Of a stretch of DNA of 64,000 nucleotides, positions 10,175-22,000 are shown one piece after another. The notes under the pieces are model-generated. The model had not been told where the DNA came from. It did no database searches and saw only the letters and a program-made list of their open reading frames with translations. Position 1 is the first letter of the stretch, and every line of letters starts with the position of its first letter. The stretch is from contig NC_087069.1 in assembly GCF_963678635.1 (NCBI RefSeq), forward strand, positions 15,412,660 to 15,476,659, in the 5' to 3' direction. A program made the position numbers and the translations under genes. The stretch is from Symsagittifera roscoffensis. Lineage: Eukaryota > Xenacoelomorpha > Acoela > Convolutidae.

Positions 10175-11865
10175 ACCATGCAGTTGCTTCGTAGCATGAC
10201 AAGCCCGGCTTACTTCCAGATAATTCAAATGTCAGCCATCATTCCCAAAAAAAGTTTTTTCATGAAAACGTTAAGGAATTGTTCCAAAAAACTATATCGA
10301 AAAAAGTCCTTTTCAAAAAATTGACTTTTTAATACATTTGAATGATATTTTCTTGAAAGTTACAGCCATGATTGCGTCTGATGATGTTTCCGAAATAATT
10401 ATAAATGTTGTTGACGTTTTATGGATAAAAAGTTGCATAAGATCTTTTCTGTAGGTAAAATAGATATGCGAGAAATTTGAAGTCTTTGCGTGAATCGTGT
10501 TCTTCAATTATAACCAGTGTTTGTCAGGACAGATTTTCTTTGCCAAAAACTTTTGAATTAATCGTGCTCATGAATCGTTTCGTCTTGAAATATTCGACTT
10601 TAATTGAGCAAAATCCAGAGAAATTCAATGGAAATTAAACACTGAAAAAATCAACCATTTTCAAGCTTTTCATTTTCGCTTGTTTGAAGTTTGAAAAGTT
10701 CTTGTTGGGTTTGGATCGGAACTAGCTTGCAAATGACATACTGAAGTTCTTCAATCGGGAAAACCCTCAACTAGAATGCTTTTGTTAATTATCTTCTTAC
10801 AGAGTTTTTTTTTAAAGAATTCATATTATGGACATCTTGGAGATGTCATCGTTAACTTCAGTTTTTTAGTTCTGAAATTTTGCAGCGAGGCAAGTGAAAT
10901 TGCCTTATTGCTCGCGATTTGAAAAAATTTTGAAAAAAAGAACTTGAGACAACCTTGTCCTAATGACAATTTGTGACAGCCGTTTTTCTGTTGAGCACAA
11001 GGCATAGTTTTTTGGCATGAAAGGAACTCATTATAGATTTCATCAGGTTTTTCCAAATTGAAGAAATTCATAGATGTAATTTGTATATGTCAAAAACAGA
11101 TCAATTTATTTTTAAAATTTATACTGAGTTAATTCAAAACTTATGGCAGTTATTATAATAAAATTTTAAGAGACAACCGTGTCTTAATGACAAGTTCATT
11201 TTGTGACAACCGTTTTTCTGCTGAGAACTAGACAGTTTTTTTTTGGCAGAGACATCGTTTTTATAGAGACAAGACATAGTATTTATTTCAAATATTGTCA
11301 GGTTTTTCAAATTGAAAAAGGAAACTCAAACGAGATCTGGTTTTTCAAAACCAGATCATATGTAATTTTTTGAATTTATACTGAGTTTAATAAAAGTTTG
11401 AGTTTATGCTTGAAATAAGTTCACAATAGCTAAAAACAAATCAGGACTCAAACAGTGACACGAAACCCCCCTAAATCCAGATGTCAAATAGAGCAGTCAA
11501 CTGGCATCGTTTTATAACTCAAACAATATTTTTTTCATTCGGGGCTCATGCATTGATAAGCAGCATGAAGTTGTTTTGGCTTCGAGACATAAACACTACC
11601 ACGTTTTTCTCAGGTCAATTTTGAGTTAAAGCTGAAGGTTTGAGTTAATTAATGGTCGCTACCTTTTTACGAGACTAAAATATTTAAACTGTTAGTTAAA
11701 TTGCTAGTGCTCAGGTCATGAAAATTTTCCTGTCCCTCCTTACTTATTTTTTGTTGTTTATTTTTTGCTAGACTGAACATAATTTGCTACTTTCAAAACA
11801 AGCGGCATTTTTTCTTATTATGAGGGTTGCACTGTAATTAATTATTATGAGGGTTGTTCAAAAAT
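10175..11865. other. Gene-free AT-rich interval
   Basis: No exon-like frame was found. The only structure seen is the diverged direct duplication at 10948-11400. Confidence 0.5.
10948..11400. repeat. Diverged direct duplication, about 220-bp unit
   Basis: Blocks beginning AGACAACC(T/G)TGTC at 10948 and 11171 continue in parallel through CGTTTTTCTG and TTTATACTGAGTT. The second copy carries extra inserted bases. Confidence 0.6.
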
Positions 11866-12276
11866 CAGGGTTGCACTGTAATTAACACCTCTGTTATTTA
11901 CCTGTTATTAACACTGTTATTTAACGTTATTTAACCACGCTTATTATAAACTGCTGTTATAAGCTGTTGCAATGCATTGCCTGATGCACTGGCTGACCTC
12001 TGGCTCAAAATGTTGAAGCTAGTACCTACCACAGCGGGCTTGGAAAGAGCTTTCTCGACAATGGGTTTTGTCCATTCGGACTTGCGAAACCGCCTCGACT
12101 CCGAAAAAGTTGGGAAACTTGTTTTTTGTCTCCGTGTACTAAAATCTCATTGAATATAATTCATTGTTTGGTACAATGCTCCAACTTTTTAAAACTTTAC
12201 CGTTATTAACAGTTAATAACGTTTTTTACGTTAAAAACGTCATAAACCCAGAAGGAGTGTAATTGATGCAACCCTG
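11866..12276 (+). mobile_element. Small hAT-superfamily element with target duplication
   Basis: A 411-bp element has terminal inverted repeats beginning CAGGGTTGCA at both ends, with weaker similarity inward. The flanking 8 bases are TCAAAAAT on the left and TCAAAAAA on the right, a 7/8 match to the 8-bp duplication expected for hAT. Inside is the end of a transposase frame, so it is an internally deleted hAT copy. A partial duplicate of the left end lies just outside at 11822-11850. Confidence 0.85.
11977..12153 (+). pseudogene. hAT transposase C-terminal (dimerisation) fragment
   Basis: A 58-codon frame ending at TGA contains the hAT C-terminal signature: PTTAGLERAFSTMGFVHSDL followed by RNRL and a hydrophobic stretch before the stop. 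The family consensus is S/T-x-ERAFS-x-x-G-x-x-x-S-x-x-RNRL. The BED finger, the RNase-H-like catalytic core and most of the protein are missing, so it cannot act alone. The matching inverted ends around it show it was carried by the small hAT element. Confidence 0.85.
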
Positions 12277-12776
12277 TCAAAAAATTAGACGCAGAGATAA
12301 ATTATTTCACTACAAGAAGTATACTTTTACATGGCCGTTGCGCTTTTCGCTGGTATCCCAAATCAATCAATCATCATTCATGGCAATAGTCCGCAGCGCA
12401 AACTACCAGCTTGCTGTTGTCTTGTCAGTTTGACTCCGTATAATAAGACGCAATTAAATAAGAATAGTCCCTTTGTTGTACAGTAGAAGATCCACGAGAA
12501 TCAAAGCTTACGTTCAAAAATTTTTTCTAACATAGATATTGATGCACTTGCTGGTATCCGAATCGCTCCCTTGAAGCCGCCGACCTAGTTGCCGTTGAAG
12601 TTTGTCAACTTTTACTATAGATAACAAGCACCAATTGAATTACGAAATTACGATGAGCTTTTATTGCACAGCAGAACTCAAATAAAAAAATTTCGCTAGC
12701 TCTTTTTGTTTTATCCAAACCAATGCAAGCATGTTCAATTCGTGGAATGAGCAATGATTCAAGTGTTTGTTGCTAA

Positions 12777-12850
12777 CAAGACTGCTCATATCAGAGCAAA
12801 GCTCTGAATAATCCAATTGCCCATTGCAATTGGAACATTAAGGAATAGTT
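12777..12850 (-). repeat. 3'-end fragment of the Helentron-like repeat
   Basis: On the plus strand this reads CAAGACTGCTCATATCAGAG followed by a small hairpin, matching the reversed 3' terminus of the family at 49437-49955. The next bases diverge quickly. Confidence 0.5.
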
Positions 12851-13429
12851 TTTGCTTAAAGTCTTGAATATAGGTTTTGTCTTGAATAGATTTTGCTTGA
12901 AGTAATATTGACAAATTATAATTTTTGGGCTGTTTATAATAATTTTAAGCGTAAAAATTCGAGTCGAGTCTGAAAATAGTAAGACCAATTAGCTTGCCTC
13001 AGTTCATTTTGGAAATTTGTGCGGGATATTTTCGTGCGGGATATTTCGCCACGCGTAAATAAGGAGCATTAAACTTTTAGCATCAAAGTATAAAATGAGC
13101 AGCTTAGTTCGACTCATTACACAACGACCGAAAGTCATGTTATTATAGTTTTTAGCACGTCCCTGATGAGGCCACGAAGATCAAGTGAGCGATTCTTTGA
13201 AAGTGACGTTCTTTTGATAATTTAATTTTAAAAATATAGAATTAAAAGACGTCTGAATAAAAAACATATAGAATATATTGGATTTTGATTGTCTGTCTCT
13301 AAAAAAGTTTTTTTTTAATGATAAAATCAACTAGCATTGATTAAAAACGAAAAAAAAACTTAATGTGTTGTCAAATCCATGAAATCCATTTGAATCTATT
13401 ATAATCAAAACTTCTGATCATAAAATTTC

Positions 13430-14040
13430 CATATTCGAAAAGTTCTCACGATACAATTCCATAGAATTCCATACGCACAAAATATTGTATGAAATTTCTG
13501 TTATACAGTTTTTGCATACATTAAAATTGTATTATAAGCATTTTTCCATAAGCCAATAAAAAAGTTTAATTAAATTTCTGAAAATTCTTACGTTGTGTTC
13601 GTAACTGAACACAAGTGACAATGACCTTGGCTTATTCAAATCTAGAGTCACCATAGGTTGGACGGTCTTGTTTATAATGTATACGGAACAACCTGAAATG
13701 GCTCAAAGTGGATCACTTTGTTATATCAAGAAATTTAAATTAATCTGGCATTGATCAAGTCAAACATAAACATGTCATTGAAAAAAAATGTGTTTTGAGA
13801 GATTTTGAAAAAAAAATTATCCGGCTGAAAAGAAAAAATTTAACATTCCTGTATCCAGGACTACGTTATACACACAAAAATATAAAATTTTCATGCAATT
13901 TAAAAAAATGTTTATTTGAGGACATAATTTGTTATTTCTGGAAAGTTTAGAAGTAACTTGAAAAAACTTTTGGTTGTCGCCATCAAAAATTCCTATCATA
14001 TAATTTCCATATATGGGAATTGTATGATAAGCTTTTTTTA
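13430..14040. repeat. Decayed copy of the CArG-palindrome TIR repeat
   Basis: It shares with 40137-40880 and 48500-48814 the block around GAACACAAGTGACAATGACC and GGTTGGACGGTCTTG, and ends with the palindrome around CCATATATGG (14007-14016). The outer CCCGGGTTGACC ends are not recognisable here. Confidence 0.6.
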
Positions 14041-14233
14041 CAAAAAAAATAAATAAAATACATTGCTACAAAATTTTTGAAGGTCATTAACACTGACTGC
14101 TTTTTCTGTCATTCTTAGGTTGTTCATTCTTAGATTTTTTGGTTTTTTGGTTTGATTTGGTTTATTTCCTTTGTTAATGTTTTATAAGAAAGAGTTGATG
14201 AAATGTTTTCGGAATTTTGAATTTTGTTTTAAG

Positions 14234-16129
14234 CTCCATAATCCTTCTGCTCAACTAAACCGCAATACTACAAACGAGCAATCTAATCAAAAACAACAGC
14301 AGTTAGCCGAGAAAGACGGAAACAACAAAGAAAACAAAAGAGAACATAAAACGCGCAAACAATCTCCTGAGAAAAGCGCTGTCGGGCAAAACAAAACTCA
14401 AGCTGAAGATTCGAAAACGGAACAAAATAAAGTGGCAAAACCAGGTACTAAACAGGGTGCGACTTCAGCTGCTACTGGTGACCCTTTGACCTCAATTGCA
14501 GTAGTTGACCCCGAAAATGACCAATCACGCCCTAATTCTTCAGGGGAAGGGCCTAAGGAGATCCCGCCTGCAGTTGAAGAGTTCTTTGTTGTTAATTTAG
14601 ACTGCTCGTTTGTGCTTTTGTTGGAACACTTAAAGGCAAGAATAATTTTCTTCTTTTCCAATTATATCGTATTTTAGAGAAAATAATTTGTCATAAAAAG
14701 CAGTTACTGATTTGATGGATATCTGCGAATTTTGCAAATTATTTGCAATAACTTTTGTGCAATGATAAAATTTTGCCAAAAACCATATGAAGACCAAAAA
14801 CCAACAAGTAAACCACAAAAAACCAGTTTTTACTGCAGTTTTTGCTAAAATATTCGAAAAGTATATTATTTTGCAGAGTAAATTACTAACCGATCAAGGG
14901 GCTATCTGCGACCTTGAATTGATAGACGAAAGTGGACAGATAATGAACATTGCTGACTTCTCCCCCAAAGAAAGGGGCTACAATCTACTGAAGGAGAACT
15001 GCACATACTACCCTGTGATCATCAAGAAAAACAGCGACGGCTCTCTCAGTAATTTCGATATTTACGGCAAAGAGGTAAAAATTGTCGTTTATAGTTTAAA
15101 TTAATAAGATCTGAGGTTCGAATTCAGTCAATATCTTATCATTTTTAAAAAGTGTCGATAACCTCATCATCAAAGTGGTATTTGAAATAGCCATAATGGT
15201 CAATTTGCGGTTTTAAAACGACGATTTAGAACTTGTATGCTATCATGGGACTTTATCTGTTTGTATTTGGCATATTTTTAAAAACATACCTATTTTGAGT
15301 GGCGTGCGCAAGAATTTTTTGACGGGGAGGCTTCTTACAAAATTTGATTGACCTTTTTTTATTAGTCAGTCAACAATTACGAATTTTTCTGTTTCTTCGG
15401 ATATTTATCTTAGAGCAACCATATTTAGGATCATGTTCTGCTTCGCAGTCAATTTTTTGGCAAAAAAATGGTCTTAGCCATATTTACAAAGATAGACCAA
15501 AAAGTTGCTTTCCACCCAGAGCCGTTTTTAGAATTTACGTTTTTTCACCGTTTTTAGAATTTACGGCTAGTCGGCCAAAATAGATTCTAGTAAAAAAGCG
15601 CCTGAAGACCATTGTACCAACGTGTCGTAGAATTCCATTTCGCATGACTTCCGAAGATAAAATTTTTCACCAGAATTAATGGTGAGAGGGGATAAATTAA
15701 AAGACCGGAAAAGTTAAAAGCTTACCCATCCCTCCGTCTGGGCTTACTGTCGGTATTTTATACCGTAGGGTTAGGAGAAATCAAATTAATTTTGGAAATA
15801 GGTTAGATAACAGTCGACTCTTTACCTGCTGTAGGGATGACTATGTTCACCTTCCATTTTGATTTCAAACCTTGATTTTTTGGCCTTTTTTGTTGTCATC
15901 GTTAATGCATTAAATCAAAACCTTAATTTTTGGTTTTCAGAAATTCAGTCTGGAAATTATTACCAAACTAACCACTCAAATCAAGAAATGTGTCAACAAA
16001 CTGTCCAAAAAGAAAGCAGCCGACAACGCAGACGCGGCCGAATCTCTGGAAGCGGCAGCTGCCATGTCATCCACTGGAAAAGTTAGGAAGAAAAAAACAG
16101 AAAAGGGTGCCACCGAATCCTCCGGATGA
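14234..16129 (+). CDS. CXorf65-like protein, three exons
   Basis: Exons are 14234-14635, 14877-15074 and 15941-16129 (TGA 16127-16129), all joined in phase 0. The middle of the product (EEFFVVNLDCSFVLLLEHLK, then the start of exon 2 with CDLELIDESGQIM and ENCTYYPVI) matches by eye the small CXorf65 family, whose human member has QFLVNTNCAVVLLLHYI and DIIDLCDETGAMK at the same places. The biochemical role of that family is unknown. Unlike the ~180-residue relatives, this product has a ~110-residue Lys/Gln/Asn-rich hydrophilic N-terminal extension and a Lys/Ala-rich tail. Intron 1 starts with GC (AAAG|GCAAGA), a GC-AG intron; intron 2 is GT-AG. The acceptor TTTTGTTTTAAG before 14234 suggests an earlier exon, but an ATG at 14177 in the same frame could also serve as start. 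Confidence 0.75.
15300..15600. other. Possible transposon fragment in CXorf65-like intron 2
   Basis: The 866-bp intron contains a GTGGCGTGCGCAAG segment at about 15299-15312, of a type common at ends of DNA transposons, and an internal direct repeat of GTTTTTAGAATTTACG near 15522-15565. No matching second end was found. Confidence 0.25.
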
Positions 16130-16719
16130 ATTATGGACTTAAACTGCTCCAGTAGTTTTCAAACAGCCATTTATGTATCGTTTCAAAGATCTACTAACTA
16201 TTTCGAACTAAGTTACGAATTTTTGAGTAGTATCTTGAATGCGGATATTAAAAGTAGCAGATTTGCGCTTACCTCGGAGTGAAACTTATCTTTCTTTGTC
16301 AGCTATAGTGTCCACGCTACCAAATAAACGAGCATTTGTAATCTAAACAATCAGCATATAGCAAAAATCAAATACTTACCGAAGAAGCTGGTATAGTGAT
16401 TAGTTTAACAGTTTATAACTACAAAAATCAAGTATATTAAGTAACCACTTTTCGCAGGATCACAACACATTGACATTGTCCGTCCTTAATAAGGGTTTGG
16501 CTCAAACGAACAACTGTATATAATTCATTGTAGTAGTGGTTGATCACTTTCAGATACTTAAAGCTAGCAATCAAGGTCACAGACTAGACATGGATACTGC
16601 CAGTTTATGACTATTGAATACATCATTCAACATTCCCCCTCTCTGAATCAAATATAAGTATAGTTGAGGGCCAATATTAATCTATTTTGATCAGTTGAGT
16701 TATGTATTTTTTGTACTGT
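16130..16719. other. 3' flank of the CXorf65-like gene
   Basis: AT-rich, with no further exon or repeat recognised. It ends at the boundary of the inverted LTR-element copy. Confidence 0.5.
16323..16328 (+). terminator. Candidate polyadenylation signal of the CXorf65-like gene
   Basis: AATAAA lies about 190 bases after the stop codon. Confidence 0.45.
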
Positions 16720-19075
16720 ACTCATAGAGTAATTTCAGATAGGGTACACCGTCTGCTCATCACGCTATCTTATTTTCGGCCCGATAGATTCGTGCAACTT
16801 CTTAGTCTAATACCGATCTTAATCCTACTCTTATATCTCCTAGTCTCAATAGATCTAGTGTACACCCGTTTGCGCGAGTTAGTTCCAGAATGAGAACAAC
16901 TGTATTCTAAGTTTAATTCAAATTGTTCTGGTGTTGAAACTACAAGTAATTTCAACACTATACAAATAAATAGGTTGTTAGTTTGATGGAGTATGATTGG
17001 TTAGTATTTAATATTTTATAGAGATAAAATATCATAATAATAACCAATGACAAATACTTGTTTAGATCTGGTTTCACCCATCAGGCTTTAGAGAGATTTA
17101 GTTTTTCAATGTTCTTATTGTAGTATATAATGGATGGTGGTGTTTTTCTTTAGAGGTTGCGAGCATATTGTTTTTTCTGGTTTGGAAGAAGAAATGTTAT
17201 CACGTTAGTTTCGGGAGATCGTGTTATGGGTTGTGATCGATTGTGATGAGTGCTGATCTGGTTGATAGGAACATTTCTATTCTCAATCTCGTCTGGGAAC
17301 GGCATGTAGTCGACTTTGGATACAGTGCCTGGTGACTTGTATCTGTACGTATACTTGAACATCGAGATGACCATTGTTCTGTTGCAAAAGATTTCTTTTG
17401 CTGCGATGCCAAATCGTACTTCAAATCCATTGAGTGTAGTGACTGTAGGCAGCATATGGGGTGTATTTTGCCATTCCGTAGTTGGAGTGTGATTGGGTTG
17501 TCAAGTTCCTTGCTGCTCATCTTTGGGCTGTATATTATCTTTATTTTGCCCTGTAATATTTACATATAGAAATCTTTGTTAATCTTGTTTTTTAGTCATA
17601 ATCTTGTATTAGTTTTTTGTCGCAAAAGCGTTATTATTTAGTTCAGTTATTTTTAAAAGCTACTCACACTTGAGTAACTCCCGTCAAAAGTAGTTTCGTG
17701 GGTGTCACAAAGCGTGGATGTAGCACGGTGGGCGAGGCCGGCTATAGAGCATGCTCAGGACGGCCTCTTCTGGTGGGTTAGGCCAGAAGTGAGGGTATAA
17801 TTTCATGCTCTCGTTTTCGAGGGTCCTGTTTTAGTTCAACCTTTCAAGCTATCTTTTATTACTGTTGTTTTCTTTTGTTGTCTTAGTTATGTCTTTTTCT
17901 CAAAAATCAAATTGTTTGTTTTGGGTTTGTCTTTCGATTTTTTGGTGCTTTGTTCTTTTGTGTTCAGACTTAAAAGTAGTCTTCAAAAGAATAATTTATG
18001 TAGCTCTAAGCTGGTGTTAATCCAGTTTGGGCACCGTGGGTTTTCTTTTCTTAGTATTGCTGTTAGGTTGGGGTTTGTGGTGTTTAGTAAGCTTGCGTTG
18101 GTTAGTTTGGATTATTATATAATTCCTTTTCAACCGGGTTAAAGGAAAGTTTGAAACGTATTAAAGCTTTTTAGAGTTGTTATCTGTGAAAGTTGAAATT
18201 TAAATTCATCATTTGAAACAATTCTTTATGGGCGAGCAATGCGAATTTGGATAGAATTTATGGGCGAGTGAATATAAAGAAGCGTCTTTAAAAAGGTTAG
18301 TACAGCTTTCTGCAATTTATGAACAATTTTTTTAAATTTACCACCTTAAAATTATGAAATTTACTGCTTGATTTGGGGGTTGAAATTATTAATTCATTGT
18401 CAATTGAATGAATATTTACTGCATTGGGGAAAAGAATTTATATATCAATTTACTGCCTTGTATGGGATAATTTTACTGCTTCAATTGTTGAATTTGTTGA
18501 TAAAAATTTATGAATTGATGAAAAGTTTCTGTTTTTTAATTTGTTTTTGTTTTGTAGATGATTCTTGATTGTACCTATGAAGAAAAAAGAAAAAGATTGA
18601 ATAAGAATGGCTAGTGTTTTTTGAAATTATTAGTAAATTATTGAATTCATTTTACCTAATCGTCGGTGAAGAAGCCATGGGGAAAAACATTGTGGATGAT
18701 ATCAGATGAGGTTATTAGTGTAGCTAGCAAACGAATGATGTGTTTAGTTTGCGGAAGTGGCCAAAGCAATTCGAGTGCTTTAATGATGTTGTGCTCTTCA
18801 GTGTTAGGTGATTGTTCATACGGTGTGTTTTGAATAAGAGTATATAATTTGTGATTATAGCGAGTGTTAAAGTTGAATTCTAGGATTGGGACTTCAACGG
18901 GCTGGAGGAGTTCATGAGGGACAATTAGTGGGCGGGATTCGTCTACATTTTGGAGTTTGGTTAGGGGACAGAAGATATACATCTGGGTGATGGGAACGTA
19001 ATTTCGGAGGGTGCTTTGTAAGTTAGTGTCTTTAATACAATAGGTCAAAATAAGAAAAAATAGCGCTCGGTAAGC
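16720..19075 (-). mobile_element. Decayed inverted copy of the envelope-bearing LTR element, 3' end only
   Basis: This is a fossil entry. On the minus strand it matches the 3' part of the element at 1-7348: the C-terminal third of the third long frame (18656-19075), the following non-coding region, the palindrome at 16931-16958 and the terminal block ending at 16720. Divergence from the first copy is large in both coding and non-coding parts. It is clearly broken, with most of the element absent, and older than the first copy. It directly abuts the BEL/Pao remnant, so one of the two was inserted into or recombined with the other. Confidence 0.8.
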
Positions 19076-22000
19076 GCGGTTGTTATCGGATGGTTCGCAG
19101 GTTAGAGGGGAAGATATGGGTGTCACATTTGAAATGGGAGATGTAGGGGGCCTAGTTTGCCATGAGCGCGCAATGCCATCAGGAACAGTAAACGTTTCAA
19201 CAACCTTACCCAGGGACAATATGCCTCGCGGAGTAAAGTCTTCGAGGATCCACACGAGATCAATTTTTTCTATAGTTTCCTCTTTTTGATTCTACTTGGT
19301 TCGATCAAGTTTGAAGCGTATTCTTTCAGTAGTCCCTTCCAGAAGCTGTCTAGTCGGTTCTTGGTTAGCTTCAAGGATTTGTTGCTTTGTTTGTTGGTAT
19401 TTGTTTGGTCGTAGATTGAAATTGGGGGAGCGTAAATGAATGGCCTCCAAAGTAGGAAGTGGTTAGGTTCTAATCGTAATGTATCATTAATGTTGCAACT
19501 TACATAGGTCAGTGTTCTTGAGTTGATGAGGCCTTCGCATTCTACTACAATAGTTGAAAAAAGATCACTGGAAAGTCTGTCCGATCATAAATTCAATAGA
19601 AAGACTCCTTTGCTGACAGAAATAAGACGTTCTGATACCCCATCAAAATGAGGAGTAGATGGTGGTTTAAGACGCCAGTCGATTGACATCAGCTGAAGCT
19701 TGGTTGCTATTTCGTCTTTGTTGATATTTAAGGGTTGTTTCATGATTTGTTTACGTGCGGCGACAAAGTATGCTGCGTTATCCAAAAGGATCATATAGGA
19801 GACCCTCGTCACACCATGAATCTACGAATTGCTGTCAAGCACTTCTCATTTGTCAGATTGTCGTAAGTTTCGAGGTGGATTGCACGCGATGTTAATCAAA
19901 TTAAGAGACAATGGTAGTTTTTTGTGGTATTTTTTCAGCAATGTAGAATGGACCGATGTAGTCAAGTCCAACGTTCTTGAAAATGATATGGATTAGTTTT
20001 CGGGTCATCGAAGCGCTGGACAGATAGATCAGCCATGAAAGGGTTTAAACCTTTCCTTTGAAAGCGGCGGCACAAGAAACAGTGGTGGCGAATGTGTCTG
20101 AAGCCTTTTCTAAGACCCAAAAATGTGAAGCTTTGTTGCAGTTAGTGTCGTACAAATTTAGCGCCAAGGTGCATGCATTTATGACGAGCGTTTTTCGTCA
20201 TAATTTGAACCGAATGTTCCTTTGCATGTAGAATAAAAGTGTACTTAGTTGCATCTGGCATTGGTGATTGTATCAATCGTCCTCGCGCACGAATAAGATT
20301 ACCATCCCTGAATGGTGAGTATGCCAGTAAAGCATCTTTTTTGTTCAATGCTTTGCTGATAGTTAAACATTTGATAGTATCAGGGAAAGCAGCGTGCTCG
20401 TAGAGTAAAGTTTTAGGCATCTACCAATCGTCTATTTTTAAATTGCGTTTTCGTTTCTGCTGAAGAATGTCCTTAAACTGTGCAACACGAGCAGTACTGT
20501 AGAGTAGACGAAGCCAATCGGAAAATCTCAAAACATCAATGAATTTTCCTGTTTCTTTATAGCATTCGTATGTAGAATTATTTTATCGACTTTTAGTGTT
20601 GTAGTTCTCTCCTCATCTGTATTTGTGAAAATCAGTAGAGTAATTGTGTCGTCCTGTAGTTTTAATTGAGGCCAATCAGATTCTGATGAGAGTAGGACTT
20701 CCCGTGGTTGCAACTAAAATTTTTCCGCAGCCTTAAGCGGGATAAGTCTTCTAGCGTGATTGGCCGGGTTACGTTTACCGAGTATACGATGCCACTGTTG
20801 GGCTTCAGAAACTGACAGAATTTTGTTAAATCTGTTTGCACAGTAGGATTTTTGTTTTTTCCGGAGTGTTGATCCATGGAAGAATCGTCGTAGTATCCAG
20901 CCAGAAATGAATGGCGCTGAAGTTTAGTCGAAATTTTTGTGTTGTAAAATTGCAAAGACGCACCAATTACTGCAGCTGGCAATTCGAGCTTGGGTCAGCT
21001 TTCTTGGTTAAGTGGTGCGACCTTGGTTCTTTCAATCATAAATGATGATTGTTTATGGACTAGAAGTACAGGTGTATATGCAAGCTATCGTTATGTTGTT
21101 CTTCCAAAGCAAATTGAATCGGTAGCAAATTCCGTCATGTTGAATGCTTTGTTTCATAATTTTTCTTTACTTAGTATGTTTTCGTGAAAATGCTCCTTAG
21201 TTACTTTAGAAATTGTGCCGGATTCTTCAACTTCCCAAAAATTTTTCAGAAATTTCATTTAAGGCAGCATCCTCGTGTTGCTTTCTGTCTATGAAACTGG
21301 TTTGATGGTAGTTGCACTGCTCGTCTAAAGACTTTTTACCAAGCGAGCTGGTTATCGTCCATTCCAACAAGTTGCACACTCCATATGGACTGCCGGCAGG
21401 ACCCTTCAAAATTTCCCTCGCTGCGATATGCCAGAAAGCGTCGATGCCGAGTAGAATGTGTAACGAATTGTCGAGGAGATTAGGAAACGCAATGTGTCGT
21501 AGAGGGTCATAACGGGAAGATACGTTGTTCAGTTTTTCGACATCTATCAAATCGAAGTTGAGCGTTTCCAACGAATAGAGATTGTAGGGTAAACGTAGCA
21601 GAAGTAGAGTTAGAAGGCCCAATGTGTAGTTGAACTAAATTTGACAAAACCGTGTCCTCACTGAGAGCAGCACGAATGCTTAAATCAACTGTTCGACTGG
21701 GCTTACTTTCTAAGGTATCAGCTGTGCATTTCAGAAAATAAGATCAACTACTGCAATTGTCAGGAATTGCATCGGAGGGAACCGCTTGGTTGTTGTTGAA
21801 TAAAGTTATGGGCAGAAACTGGAGTTGGTTTTTCAAACCTGATTTTGTATTCACTTGGTTTTCCAAACTGATAATGTTCAGTTTCTGAAAATGCCGCTGC
21901 GCAGTTTTATGCTGATTCCTATGTAGAGTAAAGTGATGCTTTCCCCCGTAGTTGTCTATGATACAACGTCTTGCAGACGTACAGTCAGTTGACCTATGTT

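Larger units (their letters stand above)
12277..14233. other. Gene-poor interval upstream of the CXorf65-like exon
   Basis: No coding exon was recognised apart from a possible ATG-started extension just before 14234. It contains a terminal fragment of the Helentron-like family (12777-12850) and a decayed copy of the CArG-palindrome repeat (about 13430-14040). Confidence 0.45.

Noticed and set aside
18656-19255. Apparent 199-residue minus-strand protein
   Set aside because: It crosses the boundary of two fossil elements and is a chance frame, not a gene.
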